NCBI RefSeq assembly: GCF_036669915.1
Contig: NC_089314.1
Location: 29,557,592 to 29,621,591, forward strand
Reading direction: 5' to 3'
DNA from: Pocillopora verrucosa
Lineage: Eukaryota > Cnidaria > Anthozoa > Scleractinia > Pocilloporidae
Length of the DNA: 64,000 nt
Positions 37,760 to 58,330 of the stretch are shown piece after piece (the first letter of the stretch is position 1; every line of letters starts with the position of its first letter). A program made the position numbers and the translations under genes. The notes beneath the pieces were generated by a model. That model was not told the DNA's origin and made no database searches. It was given only the letters and a program-made list of their open reading frames with translations.

Positions 37760-38101
37760 CTAATGAAATAATTCAATTCCTTTCAAGGCAGTAGATGTTG
37801 AAAGACTGTTCTTCCTAATATGAAGACACTGAACTCTATTTGTATTTCCGTAACTTATAAAATATCTAGTGTCAAAGAAATATGAAGCAATTTCTTCTCT
37901 GCTAGGCACGGTTATGTAAAACAGCGATGTAGATGAATTCAGTCCAAGTTTTTCAGTTCGTTCCTTTTGATTATTCACTTTTCTGTCCAATTTTCTATTT
38001 TGTTTCATTTCTTGGTCAATCAACAGGGAGATGTAAAATTTGTGCTCTAACGTGTTTGCTTGTCTTTTCTCTTTATCAATAAAGTTTAACCAGAAGTTCG
38101 A
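37760..38101 (-). CDS. Unassigned terminal-exon-like frame downstream of FEN1
   Basis: A clean splice acceptor (TTCTGTTCATCCTAG) on the minus strand at about 38102 opens into 113 uninterrupted codons ending at 37760. The product begins SNFWLNFIDKEK and is charged and helix-prone in its first half (DQEMKQNRKLDRKVNNQKER). It then reads FYITVPSREEIASYFFDTRY. I recognise no family. It begins only 59 bp after the FEN1 stop. It could be an alternative FEN1 last exon, the end of another minus-strand gene whose earlier exons I did not find, or chance. Confidence 0.3.
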   Translation of the reverse strand, partial: SNFWLNFIDKEKRQANTLEHKFYISLLIDQEMKQNRKLDRKVNNQKERTEKLGLNSSTSLFYITVPSREEIASYFFDTRYFISYGNTNRVQCLHIRKNSLSTSTALKGIELFH

Positions 38102-38160
38102 CTAGGATGAACAGAAAAAACAATCACTTCTGTCAATGATATCTAATCCAAAACTGTCCT

Positions 38161-41100
38161 TTATTTGGGCTTCTTTCCTATTGCTCTTGCGTTAGGTTTG
38201 GATTTCTTCGTCTTTGGTCCTTTGCTGTCTTCGTTCTAAAAGGAGATCAAGAAGAAAAGTTCATGAAAGGCTTTTTCCACCTGTTGGTCATGACATTTAC
38301 TGGTCATTTCAATGGCGCTCAAAGCTAACTTTTTGTCAAAAACATTTGCTTTGAACTTGATGTAGTCACACTGAAGTAAAGAAATTCTACTCTAGCATTT
38401 GTTTGAGGAGGTGTTCAATATGACCTTGTAGATGATAGCACACTATTACCTCCTCAAAAACTAACATTTCGTAAGTTCTATAAAATAGATAAGAACAGAA
38501 AATGGTATAAAAATTTAGTACTTTATCATAACTACTACTTACAAAATTTAACCAACAATCCCATTAAAATTTAAATTTTACTTTTTTTTTTTTAAAATAA
38601 AACATATTTTGTCAATATTCTCACTCCAAATTTTATCATTTATCTAAATAGGAATGATTATTTCAAACGTGGTCATTGACTCACCTTCCTTTTAATTGGA
38701 GGACTTGGTGAAGGGACAACCTTGAAAAAGGAATCCAGCCTTCCTTGAGTAGAACCTTTACGTGCCTTTAAGACCTTTTTTACTCCAGAACGAATTCTCT
38801 CTTCACTAACAAGAAACGTACATCAAAAACAAAAATAGTGGATGAGTAAGAAGTTGTGTGTCTCATCGTTTCACTTTAAGTCTTTTCACTACAATTCTAA
38901 AGTCTTTTTGGTAAGACTGATATTCTCCTTTAAACTCAACAACAAACATGGAAAGATATTAAACAAATCTTCCACAATATCTGAAACTCACTAAAACTTT
39001 CATTAGTTTATTTTTTTTCTCTTAACGGGGAAACTGGCGAAAATTTGAACAAGCATCAGCTAGGAAAACGCAGCACTCAAAATTGTAGAGGGCTTGCCTC
39101 TGTCTCAAAAGGCCCGACAGCAAGTTAAAAGTAACTCTGAAGTAAAAAAGACTTTGGCAAATTTATCGGCATAATTATTTAGGTAAACTCTGCGGAACAA
39201 GTTGTTTAGACTTGTCTTAAAGCGAAACAACTTTGTGGCGAAGCGACTTGATGTGAAACAACTAAATACATGTCGATAAACTGACAATTAATTTTACTCT
39301 CATCTTGAGGCAGTGGTAGCCTGACCAAATGATTACAGTGCTGACCCTGCTATCATTCTGTTACCTAGTGGATTTGTTATCAATTGCCTAGAATTTAATT
39401 TCTTGTCAGTGCCTTGTTCGTAGTTAATTGCTTCCTGCCAGTTTGGGTCATTTAATGTCCTTGTATTTATTCAGATTGTTTGTATTTACTCTCTAAAGAA
39501 AGAGAGACCAATGAAGATAATCATCATATTGTAACTCAACAACTACTTTACGTATCTTTGGAAAACCAAAGTGCAAAAATAGGTCATACCTTTTTTATAC
39601 TTTTCAACTAATAGAATAATTAATCAGACTTTTTCCCAGTTACCTAAACTCCAAATAACCTGAAACATCTCTCAGTATAAGACAGCCAAATTGGTCACCT
39701 CTAAAACAGAGTTGTTGGTTCTACTCACTTAAATCCTTTTTCTTCAACTAGGAATTTCACAAGTTCCTCTTCATTTGGAGCCTCCCACTTAAGCTGAAAA
39801 AAAATCAGATGGGAAATTAAAAGAGCAGTTAAAGACACTGCAATTCATGTCGTTGTATTTTTCTAAAATACTTCAGTTTTTCCAAATTGAACAGTGGCCA
39901 ATAGATTTCACAGCACAAAACCTAGACCACTAAAATAATGAAGAAACCCAAATTTACTAACATAGTACACCTATTAGACAGTGCTGAGGCCCCAGATTTG
40001 CATGTTTTGCTGAGTTGTATACTAGTATGTGGAGATAAATTCATTTAGCTTGGCAGACAAACTTCTTCTTCATGTCACAAAATGGATGTTTATAAAAACA
40101 AGACATAACATTAACTTAGCCTCACTACTTCCAGTAACTCACATTTACGTCTTCATCTTGCAAAACCTCTGGGTTCTTGAATAATTCTCTGGCTTCCTGT
40201 GTATAAAATAGGCACAGTGTACTATAAAATTCTACTGATTTACACGTAAAAAGTAAAAGGAGAAAAGATCTGAAGATCAGAGTTCATAAGTAAAGTTTTC
40301 ATTGAAATATTGAGAAAAAGATTTAGTTTTTTTTTTTTAAAGCTTAGAGATCAGCTTTCATCAAGTATTCACCCTTCACAACAGTTTATACAGGCCGTCC
40401 ATATGTTATGAAAAGGACCTTACAGTTGTAAGTTGATTTTGACATCATGTTTCAGTTGTGTTGACATGGTCGTGGGCCAAATCATAAAACAAAATAAACC
40501 TTAAAAACCACTAGATAAACTGTACACTTTTCTGGAAGTATTTCAGTAAAGGATAAATTTTTAGGGCCCTAACTCTTCACTTGGAGAAAAAAATGTAAGA
40601 CGTCTTTCATCAAGACTTTCAGGACCAAGATAAGTCTGTTATGACAAGCTAGGAGTCTAATGTCACAACCAACCCTACATCCTTGAAATTCTGGAGCATG
40701 TCAAAACATCGATGGCCAAAGAAATCTCTGGAATTACAGTTTTGAAAGAAGGGTCCTACTGTGGTCAGAAAAAATGGTTTGGATGGGAAAGTCATGTACA
40801 GTTCATGATGATACAAAGCTCGAAAAACTTTGATCAAGTGTAATTACCTGATATGGCCATTCTTCAGGTAAGATGTATTTCTGAAAAGAGAAATCATAAA
40901 AACATATTGAAGGAAAACTTGAAAGTAAGAGAAGTGGTGAATCATGCAATTAAATATCTATCAATTAAGGTATCGTGTTAGGTGGACTTCATAAATTTAG
41001 AGATACATTTTCTTACAGTCAAATGTAATTGTTGTTTTAAAAGTAAACATGTTGTAGTTAAACATGAATATCAGGTCAAAATGATTTCAAATTAGTTCAA

Positions 41101-44100
41101 TTTGTTTTTCTTTAATAGAAGAATATCAATAGTCTTTAAAAAGAGAAAAATAAAATTGAAACAACTTGAAAATATTTTAACCTGAAAAATTTCAAACAAC
41201 AATCAATAAAAAACATTTAAAGTGAAAAGGAGCATTTTGAGTTCACCTGTGAGGAGATATTAAAACTTAACAATCCCACATAATTTAATTACATTAATTG
41301 AAAGCTATAATTTTTTTAGAGTTTTCAGATTCGATCAAGAAAAAAAAGGGTCACTTTTACAAAATTATAAAAAAGTTTAAACCATCAAGTGACAAACAAG
41401 TTTCTTGATCAAATTGTTTCCCACATCAACTACCTTCAAAACAAATTTTCTTAACTCTTTAGTTAGTTGATTTTAACTATGTAAACTTTTTGCCAAACTG
41501 GTGAAGTGCATCAATTCTAAAGAATAATACAAAAATAAGCAAACACACACTTACATTTGTATCAATGTGTTTGACGATTTCCTCAATGGACTTATATTGC
41601 TTGATTAGATCCACTGCTCTTTTAGGCCCAATACCTGAAGAGTTAAGGAGTAAACCACATTGACATTGACAAATCTCTGAAATATTCTGAAGAAACCAGC
41701 TTTTAATTTTTCTGATTTGATTTACATTTCTTTCTACTTTTTATCACTAAAAGGCAAATGAAATAATTTCTTAAAATGGGCAGTTTATAAACACCTAACC
41801 ACATGGTAATAAGAAAATCAACATGCCACCTAGAACGTCTTTTACAAAAAAGAAAAAAATACCTTTGATGGAGTCACAGTAGTCACATCCCAATAGAATA
41901 CAAAGATCAATAAACTGTCACAAACAAAAAGATCATGCAACATAAACAAACTAAATAGTGAGAGATATGAACTATAGCTTCATTAATAACTCTGACATGC
42001 TACATAGTCACCCATCATGATGCAGTTCTGCTACACCAGAGGTTGGATAAAATATGCAGGACTGAAATAAAAAATAATTTACTACCTGCTTCCTATTACA
42101 TCAGTACTGCATTATCATATCATTCTTAATTTTTGTCAACACCGACAAACTTGTAAATTAAAATCTGCAAATTCAGGGAGTTGTTTTTCACATTTTCTAA
42201 AGATATATGATAAAAATTTCACAAACTTTAAAGAAGTATATGAGAAATAGTTATTCTGTGATTCTGATTCTTGAAAATTGACTAAAAAAGGCTCTTAGGG
42301 ACCATGTGGTTCATATTGTAACACTGTGATTTGGACATCTAATTTAAAACATTGTGGTTCAAAGTTTACTTCAGTTGGTATAAACATTTTCAAACCAGAT
42401 AGATTTTTGTTGGTCATGATATGGAATACAAGACAGAGGGGAATGTAAATTAAGAGTAAACAAAGAAATTAAAACCCCCAAAATATTTATGCACCACATA
42501 GACAGCACAAAACAAGTGTCACTCTTATTTTATCTTTTTGTGACATAGAAAAATGAGACAACACGTAGGCTTAATTCCAAACAAAAGGGGCTGGCTTCAC
42601 CAAGTTATATACATGAACTGCTTACCTCATCATGTGAAAGTTCAAGCTCTGCAAGTACGCGGTCCAAATAAAATTCTCTTATTGGCATTTTCCTGCGTAA
42701 CAAGACAAGCATTATAAACATTGCAGAGAATGTATCACATTGCACTTCCTTCTGATTTGAGACTATTCTGTGGTGACATATTTAGGACACAATTTAACTC
42801 ACATGGCACAGTTATTGATACTATCTTGAATCTGCTTCAAAAAGAGCTTACAAAATGCATGGCAAATTTTTGAAGTTTTGTTTTGAGTTATTATCTCTAA
42901 ACAACAAATTCTAAGTTTGTAGATAGAAATAAGAGAGATGGTAAGTTTTGAGCTTGGTAAAGAGATAGAGAAAGAAGTTTTTTGTCTTGTCACAAGGTTT
43001 GTTTATGTCTGGATTTTAGCATGACACACACATGTAACATGCCATCAACTTAACAATCTCTACACCTAAAAGGGAAGGTGCAATGCAAAAAGAAAGAACA
43101 TTTTGTGCTATTAAATTCACTAACATATCACCTGGTGTGCCTGCAATATCTTCATTGAAAATAGATCATAACTTGAAACTTTACAAACCTTGCTTCGCTA
43201 AAGGTAAGATGTCTCAGGAGAACATTTGACCCAAATGTGAGAGCATCCATGTCTTCTGTTCCTGTAGCATAAACCTATAAACACAATTATTGTTATCACT
43301 TTGTCTACGAGTGAAAACAAAAACCCCACAACCATATCTGCACTTTATGAAATAACATACTTTGCCTGATTTCACTAATGCAGCACACTGCGCTTCTGCT
43401 TCACAAGGAGCCTAACAGAAAAATATATCATCACTGACTGGAACATATTATTTAAATTCAAACAAATAACATTTTGGTTTAATTAAGTTAGCAATTTGTT
43501 CAATTGTTGATAATTCAGGAAAACTTGGGCACAGATGAACAAAATGACATATTCTATAAACTGGTAACATGTAAACTTACTGAGATGGGTAACCATTTCA
43601 GTTTGTTTATCTGGCCGCAAAGTTGAAAGAAAAATGCCAGGAATGTGCTCTTATACCTCATCCCCTTTTGAGCTGTCAATATTTCTACTTTTACTTCCAT
43701 TTGAAAGTTACATCCCTTTTCTTTTGAACAACGAAGCGTTTGCACTGAAAACATTAAAATGTAGAAGGGTGTGGAGGAAAAACAAAGCCACAAATTGTCA
43801 AAATCTGCAACAACATTTCAGGGGCTAATGAGTGAGAAAACATTTTCCATTTTAACAGCTCTGCTCTAGTAATTCATGCTTGAGGCAACATATAGTGGGA
43901 CAAGAAACAGCTTCATCAAACAGCCTTCCTTTCTATACTGTGTTCTATTATCCAGCTCTCTTAGTAAATGTTTTCATAGGATTTTCTTTCAAATACCTGC
44001 ATAAAAGTGCAATTTCAAAACCCTGTTAATTCACCAACCATTACACCTTGATAATTATTTGAAAGTGCTTATCAAGGATTTCATATTATAGTCTTGCTTT

Positions 44101-47100
44101 TACAAACTTGCCTCAATGTATGGAATTCCCATCAGCTTAAGTAATTTCTTACACTCATTATTGTGTTCTGGGGTCACTTTCACCTAATGGAAGAGTGATT
44201 AAATTACTTCCTAAAACAAGCTAAAATTATTCTATAAATTGTGAATCAGGTTTAAGTATTATAAATCATCATAGCTTTCTTGCCAAGTTTCCCTGAAATT
44301 TTGAAAACTCACACAGACCATGAGATTAATAAAGAATCATGCTTAAAGGATTCTGGAAAATGAAAATGGTAAATATTTTTTTCGATACAAGTCCTACATA
44401 AATTATATATATATATTGTCTTTGTTTTTGGATATTTAGGGAATTTCAGTATGCACTTTTATCCTGAACTGATTCCTTTCATGATGGCAATTTTTCACTA
44501 AAAATGTACCTTTGACAAGTGGAAATCGATAAATTCTTAAAAGTTTTGTCTAAAATCCACTAACAGTGAACAAGTAAACCTTTTTCAAAATTAATGAAGT
44601 TAGGGTTTAAAATTCAGCGAGGCAAACTGACCTCATCAGGCACCTTAAAATTACAACTTTAAACTTCTCTTAATATCATAAACTGGAGCAAAAAAACTGC
44701 TTACAAGTCTTCGAGAAAATTTTTCCATGCTTTCAGCATCACCTATTAATAAAGAGAAAACAGGACACAGCATATGGCTATAAAAACAAACCTGTAATTT
44801 CAAACAATTTTTTTCATTTAAAAAGAGATAAACAAACATAGCAACCAAGAAACTATCAAACTATATAAAAAGTCACATAAGCCAGTTGATTGTAATGTCC
44901 TTTGTAATATCTTTTTTAGTCCAGTAGTTACGCAATACATACTAGTTATGTCTGTGAATCAAAGAACTGAATGCATAATACCTGACAGCTCAACATTTGA
45001 ACTGTGTTGGGCTACGTACAAATAGTTTCAACCAAAAACATCCAAACATACATTTTACATGAAAGAATATTTGTTTCAGTCCAATTCATTTGTAACAAAG
45101 ACAAAACAAACCAGTTTCCTCTGCTTGGGCGAGTCCTTTTTGTGCCTCCTCTCTCTTTTCTTTTCTCTTTGCCAACTGTGTGAATGATGGAAATCACAAC
45201 CACTTTACCTTCTATTACATGTTTGCGACATAATTGTTTCATTACAAATTACTCCTCTGATACCGATGAATATTATATATCAAACCATGAGAAATAACTT
45301 TGACATGCATGGCTAAAACAAAATCATGAAAACTTTGTGGTAGTGAAGGTTTTTTAAAAATTGTATGCATTGGTAAATTTACTTAACAAAATCTGTATCA
45401 TAAAGAGATGACAATTGTGGTTTAGCAGAAGTAAATCTATAATGGCTATCAGGTGTATCACAACAGGTGTGAAGTCAATCAAATCACTCAGTTGTTAATC
45501 ACAACTTATTGACACTTATTAAGGTTGAAGTTTGAGAGACACAGTGACCTAATGGTCAATGCACTGGACTCCAGATCAAGAGGTCTGAGTTCAAGACCTA
45601 GCTGTGTAAATATGTTGTGTTCTTGGGCAAAAAATTTCACTCTCACAGTGCCTCTCTTCACCCAAGAGGATTAATGGGTACTGGCTGATTGTCAGGAAAG
45701 CCTGATAAAATGCTGGGGGTAAACCTTGTGATTGACTGACATCCTATCCAAGGGGGACTAATCGCTTCATGCTAAGGAAACTGGGATAAGCTTCTGCTGG
45801 GTGGGCCAATGGGCTTGAGTACAGACTTCACTGACAGCTAATTCAGTAAAACATTCAGAATTCAATTGGAATGCTGATCACCCTTACTTCAGGTTAATAT
45901 GTTATAATACTTACCTCCCCAGATTTCATAAGAGGGGGCTTGCCATCAAAAACATATCTACAAGAAATGTTCAGGTAAGAAATACACACTTTGATGAGAA
46001 ATATATAACCTTATTTCATAATATCATGATTATCTCTGGTTACTTGAATAACTTACTTTATAACAGTCTGTCTTGGAGTATTGAAGACCAGTAAAGATCA
46101 CTGGACCGTCAACATAAGTAGAGGCAGATTCCTCGGAACTCGGTACAAACAGTAAAATAACACAACACTTGGGGTCATGACAGCCCCTCCCTGACATGCC
46201 ATGCCAAAGTTTTCTTTGAAAAGCACCTGTCATAAGCTACTAACAATTACCATACATATCTAAAAGCTTACAACTAGCAAAGCCTTAGTGGCGTTTAAAT
46301 ATGATATCCAACATAAATGTCCACACTGAAATATTAACTTTAAACTATTGATAACAATCAACTTAAGTATACTTACACAGGTTTGATACCATTCTCTATC
46401 ATCCTGATAGTTCGATAAAACATGCCCATCAAATGACTAAAAACCAATGATAAATAGTATTAATGTTGATCACGTCAGTAAAGATAATATTGTGTTTCTT
46501 ATGAAAGTTCCCTACAAAAGTTTCTTGGCCAGTTCTGTCATTTCTGTCATGATTGTTGTTTAAATTGAGTTATTTTCATAGGATTTCTACAAAAACCTAA
46601 CAGTTCCACATGAGAAAAAAATAAAAACTATTGATAACTCTCAAATAAAAATCAGCCCTGCATAAGTTTCATGCTACAAAGTTGGTTAGTTTATTGAGAA
46701 TCTCTAAAAATTCTGGATCATGAGCACTACAGGTATCTGACCACTGAGCATCGACCATTATCATCCAACTGCACAAAGTAGAGTACAAATAGTGTACAAA
46801 TAGAGTACAAAGATCCGCATCCAAATAAATGTTTTGAAGATTGTTACAAGATATTGCCCATGAAAGTTCACTTTGAGATAAAGACATTAAGCTCATTTGG
46901 TTCAGTAAATGTTCCCTTCTTGTACACCTACTTGCCAGCTCAGTAAGTACAACCCCTTACCCACAAGCTAAGTAATATTTCCTATCACCCAGGATTCCAT
47001 TATGTTGCTGGAAATACTGAACAAGAATATACATGGACATGTTCTTTTCCTTTCACTTTCACTGTAGGGTCAAATCTAAAATGAAAGTGTAAAGGTACTG

Positions 47101-48966
47101 GCAGAGGTAAAGTATTGGCAGAGTGTCCATAAAGTATTGGCATGACATGTGTAGGTGGAGAGGCAACCACTATCAATTGACATGTCAGCCAAAACTTGTT
47201 TGAGATGTTGGGTGAGAATCAGCTGATATATCAGCCAACACCCAGTCAACCAATAAGTGTTAACAGATACTTGAACAACAGATGCTGTAAGTACACATGA
47301 TCCAGAAGCATTTACCTGGTTATTTCTCCTGCTTCATTTGTCAGTTGACTTCCATCAGATCTTACTGCTATGAGAAACTGATAAATGCTCATGGATGCAT
47401 CAATTGCAATCTTCCTTCCTAAAATGGTTTCAAGGATCACTTCAACAGCTAACTCACAGTGCTCAAAATTATTACAGTCTTATTAAGTAAAGGAGCAAAC
47501 ATAAAAAATAAGAATAATGGTTTTTTATGCAAAGAAATACAATTCAATTGAGGGGTATGACTTTATGACATATGTATATATACACTCTCATTTTCACAAA
47601 CATTGCTATTTCAAAATATATATACCTCTTCTTTTTCCATTAAAAAGGTGTGGACAGAACAAATTATAGGGAAAATCTCTCAAAGGAAAATACAATAGCT
47701 GCTGTAAAAGTTCCCAAAGTCTTTGTTTCACTTTTGCACAATAAAAAAAAAGGTTTTGTTCCCTAGATGTGAATTGTACTTACATCGTCCATCTCCATTT
47801 TTTATGAAAAAAAAAAAAAAAAAAAAGGTATAAATGTTTAACATATATTCTCAAATTACAACGTTTTTGCTGGAAAAGAGGTGTATATAAATATATTTAA
47901 TATTTGGACAGGGGCATTTTAATGGGAACTAAAACACTTGTAGCATCAAACTTTGCTGAATGAAATTGGTTTGTTCATTGTTTGGAATAAAAGCCACCAC
48001 CAGATTTGTTGCGGTAAGCAATTAATATGTAAATACATTTTATAAACAACATAAAGATGACAATAACAAAAAGAAAATGTTGAATTATCTTAAGATTTTC
48101 AAGGGATTTCTCAAAAGTTGCAACAAAAGAGAGAAATAGAAGATATTACTAGACCACCCTTAAAAGTTCATAGTAAAAGAACCTGGAAATAATGGTATCT
48201 GATGAGTCATGCCATAACAAATAATATAATTTTTTCCCCAGCTTATTGAAAACCAGTTCACATGTAATTTGGCCCAGCTACTGATGTTATATGTAAGTAA
48301 AAGATAAAGATGAATAGTTAATTCATAAGTGCTTTGCACTAAAAATTGAACCATATGATTTAACAAAACAAAAAAATAATATCAGTAATTAATTAAAAGG
48401 ACTACTTGTATATTAAAACAAGTTTGTATAAAAATCTTTGTTGTTTACATGTCATGTTTGTAAAAATATGTCGGAGAAATATAAAAGTCGAGTGAAATTG
48501 TTCAGGCTTTAAAGGCATTGAAAGTAACAAAAGTATAAAAAAAAAGGCAAACTGTAATGCAATTTGGGCATCGGGTATTTTGTTTGTATTAATACCCAGT
48601 ATTTGTATCAAAGCTAGCTTGCTAATCTCTACCATACATATGTCTTGTCCTTGTAACAAAAAGAAAATTACGCGTTAGCTCGAAAAAATGAACTCTATGC
48701 CTTCAAGGCAAGTCACTGCGCTCACTCGGGAGAAATTGTTCTTACCACTCAAGCATTAAATTCATATCTTCTCGCCACCGAGTAATATCCTCCAGACATG
48801 CAAACATACTTTGCTTTCACATATGTCCAAACATGAAGTGGCATACCCTCAGAAACATTTCGACCATGAAATTGACTGACTCACCGAAATAGTTCTTAAT
48901 CTCGTTCTCTTTTGATCCAGAGGGAGCATGATCTCCGATCACCTTGGAAAGACCGTGAATTCCCAT
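38161..48966 (-). CDS. FEN1: Flap endonuclease 1
   Basis: FEN1 cleaves 5' flaps in Okazaki fragment maturation and long-patch base excision repair. Seventeen exons are in phase and encode 381 aa (human 380): 48966-48885, 47418-47316, 46436-46377, 45957-45915, 45175-45112, 44742-44705, 44183-44112, 43411-43361, 43274-43189, 42692-42626, 41914-41863, 41634-41555, 40880-40848, 40196-40143, 39793-39729, 38805-38685 and 38235-38161. All metal-binding acidic motifs are visible: [44 protein letters not shown] and [16 protein letters not shown], the last leading into the helix-hairpin-helix. Near the C-terminus QGRLDSFF is a PCNA-binding PIP box, followed by a Lys-rich tail ([15 protein letters not shown]). 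Intron 7 appears to start with GC (GAG/GCAAGT). The start [10 protein letters not shown] matches the family, where the mature N-terminal Gly threads to the active site. The gene is divergent from PRPF3, with 899 bp between start codons. Confidence 0.97.
45534..45830 (+). repeat. tRNA-derived SINE-like element, plus orientation
   Basis: A-box-like AGTGACCTAATGGTCAATGC and B-box-like GAGTTCAAGACC lie about 40 bp apart. A body follows with TTGGGCAAAAAATTTCACTC and CCTCTCTTCACCC. The same order appears, reverse complemented, at 50.54-50.83 kb in PRPF3. It lies in a FEN1 intron, antisense to the gene. Confidence 0.75.
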
Positions 48967-49865
48967 TCTGAGAGAAAAAAAACAGTGCTGATCGAACTTT
49001 TGATTCTATAAAGAGAAAAAGCGCGCGAAATTGAACGAAGAATTGAAAGAGCCTGGATACCATTGTAGTCCGTCTGTACCTTGTCAGCCGGTCAGCGGAT
49101 TGGGACTTCCGTGAAATGCGATACGTTGGGAGCTTGGGAGCGAAAAAGTCCGAAATACGAGTGGTCAGCGGCAAAAAAGCTTTGATACTGCATGTAGAAA
49201 CAAATCAGTTGTAGTTTGTAGTTAAGCAATTTTGATTATACATATACCTATTACTGGAGGCATCGGGAAAGGCATCGGTGGCATCCTGAGTGCGTTTGTT
49301 AAACTAAATAGGAAAGAGGACATTTCGAACGGAAAACAGAAGTATTTTAACGTCTGATTCTTTTAGGAAAAGGTCTCCCAAACGAGTGGCCTTGATTATA
49401 AATATTTGAGCAAAGGTAAACACATTAGCCATAACTTAGTTTTTTCTCGAAGCTCACAGTTTTCCTGGGAATGGGAATTATGAGCTGGATTCCGGTAATT
49501 ATCATGTTACCCCAACTTGTAATTAAAATGGAAATATTCTCCCACATTTGTCCCAACAAATAATTAAAGTGGGAACACAGTCTCATGTTTTTCACAGTCT
49601 CATCATGAAATTAGCAACTTACCCCTACATTTTTTCCAAAAAATGTAACTGAAATGTCCAACCCACCTTTTTCACAGGATGGGAATTATCCGGTATATAA
49701 AGGTTCCTGTGTTTACATTACTTCTCTATATGAAGTATTAAAGTTGTTTTACCGCTGACCTCATTAAGGTCTATTTATTCTTCTCTCGCAAACGTTTGGA
49801 GAACGGAAGGTAGTAATCAATTTGTGATCCAAATCTAAAGTATTTTTAAGCTCGGAAGAGAAGGA
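48967..49865. promoter_or_regulatory. Divergent FEN1 / PRPF3 intergenic interval
   Basis: These 899 bp lie between two head-to-head housekeeping genes and should contain both 5' UTRs and promoters. No TATA box is clear. The middle (about 49440-49700) is AT-rich and contains several partial repeats of the type TAATTAAAGTGGG/TAATTAAAATGGA. A minus-strand open frame at 48896-49174 overlaps FEN1 exon 1 in another frame and is discounted. Confidence 0.4.
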
Positions 49866-57856
<7,991 letters not shown>

Positions 57857-58330
57857 ATATACTGATAACTTTGCTAAATTTCGTTTTCCAGTTATAGTAC
57901 GGGTTGCTAGATAGCGTGAAAGCACGGTATCCTTTTTTTAGCCGAGAAAGAGCACCAGAGATAGCAATGAACGAGATTGAGAAAGAGTTGTGAACGTCTC
58001 AGAGGAGACCTTAGTCGGAGAATAGGTCGAGAAACTTAAAATCAGTTGATTAGTTTCTAAGTTTCATTTGCCAATCGAAAGTTGACGCGGGAACTGGCAG
58101 TCCTCTGGAACTGTGCGGTCAAAAGCTCGCTCATTTGTTAGGAATTGATTTGGGTTATCAATTATCAGCTATTGTAAGCTGTTTTCTTTTAGAAATAAAC
58201 AGTGATCTTTCATGAGTGCTGTGTAAAACACGACCTTGTCCGCATGATTCTGTTTCAGATGGTGCTATTTATAAGTTGACCGCTTCCTTTAACCAACATA
58301 ACTAACCAATGGTCCGATCTGCTTCATTAT
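57857..58330. other. PRPF3 3' UTR and spacer
   Basis: This stretch follows the PRPF3 stop codon. AATAAA at about 58193 is a candidate polyadenylation signal for the plus strand. No separate gene is seen before the NLR-like frame opens at 58331. Confidence 0.45.

Noticed and set aside
48896..49174. 92-codon minus-strand frame at the FEN1 start
   Set aside because: It overlaps FEN1 exon 1 in a different frame, and the FEN1 frame has clear family similarity.
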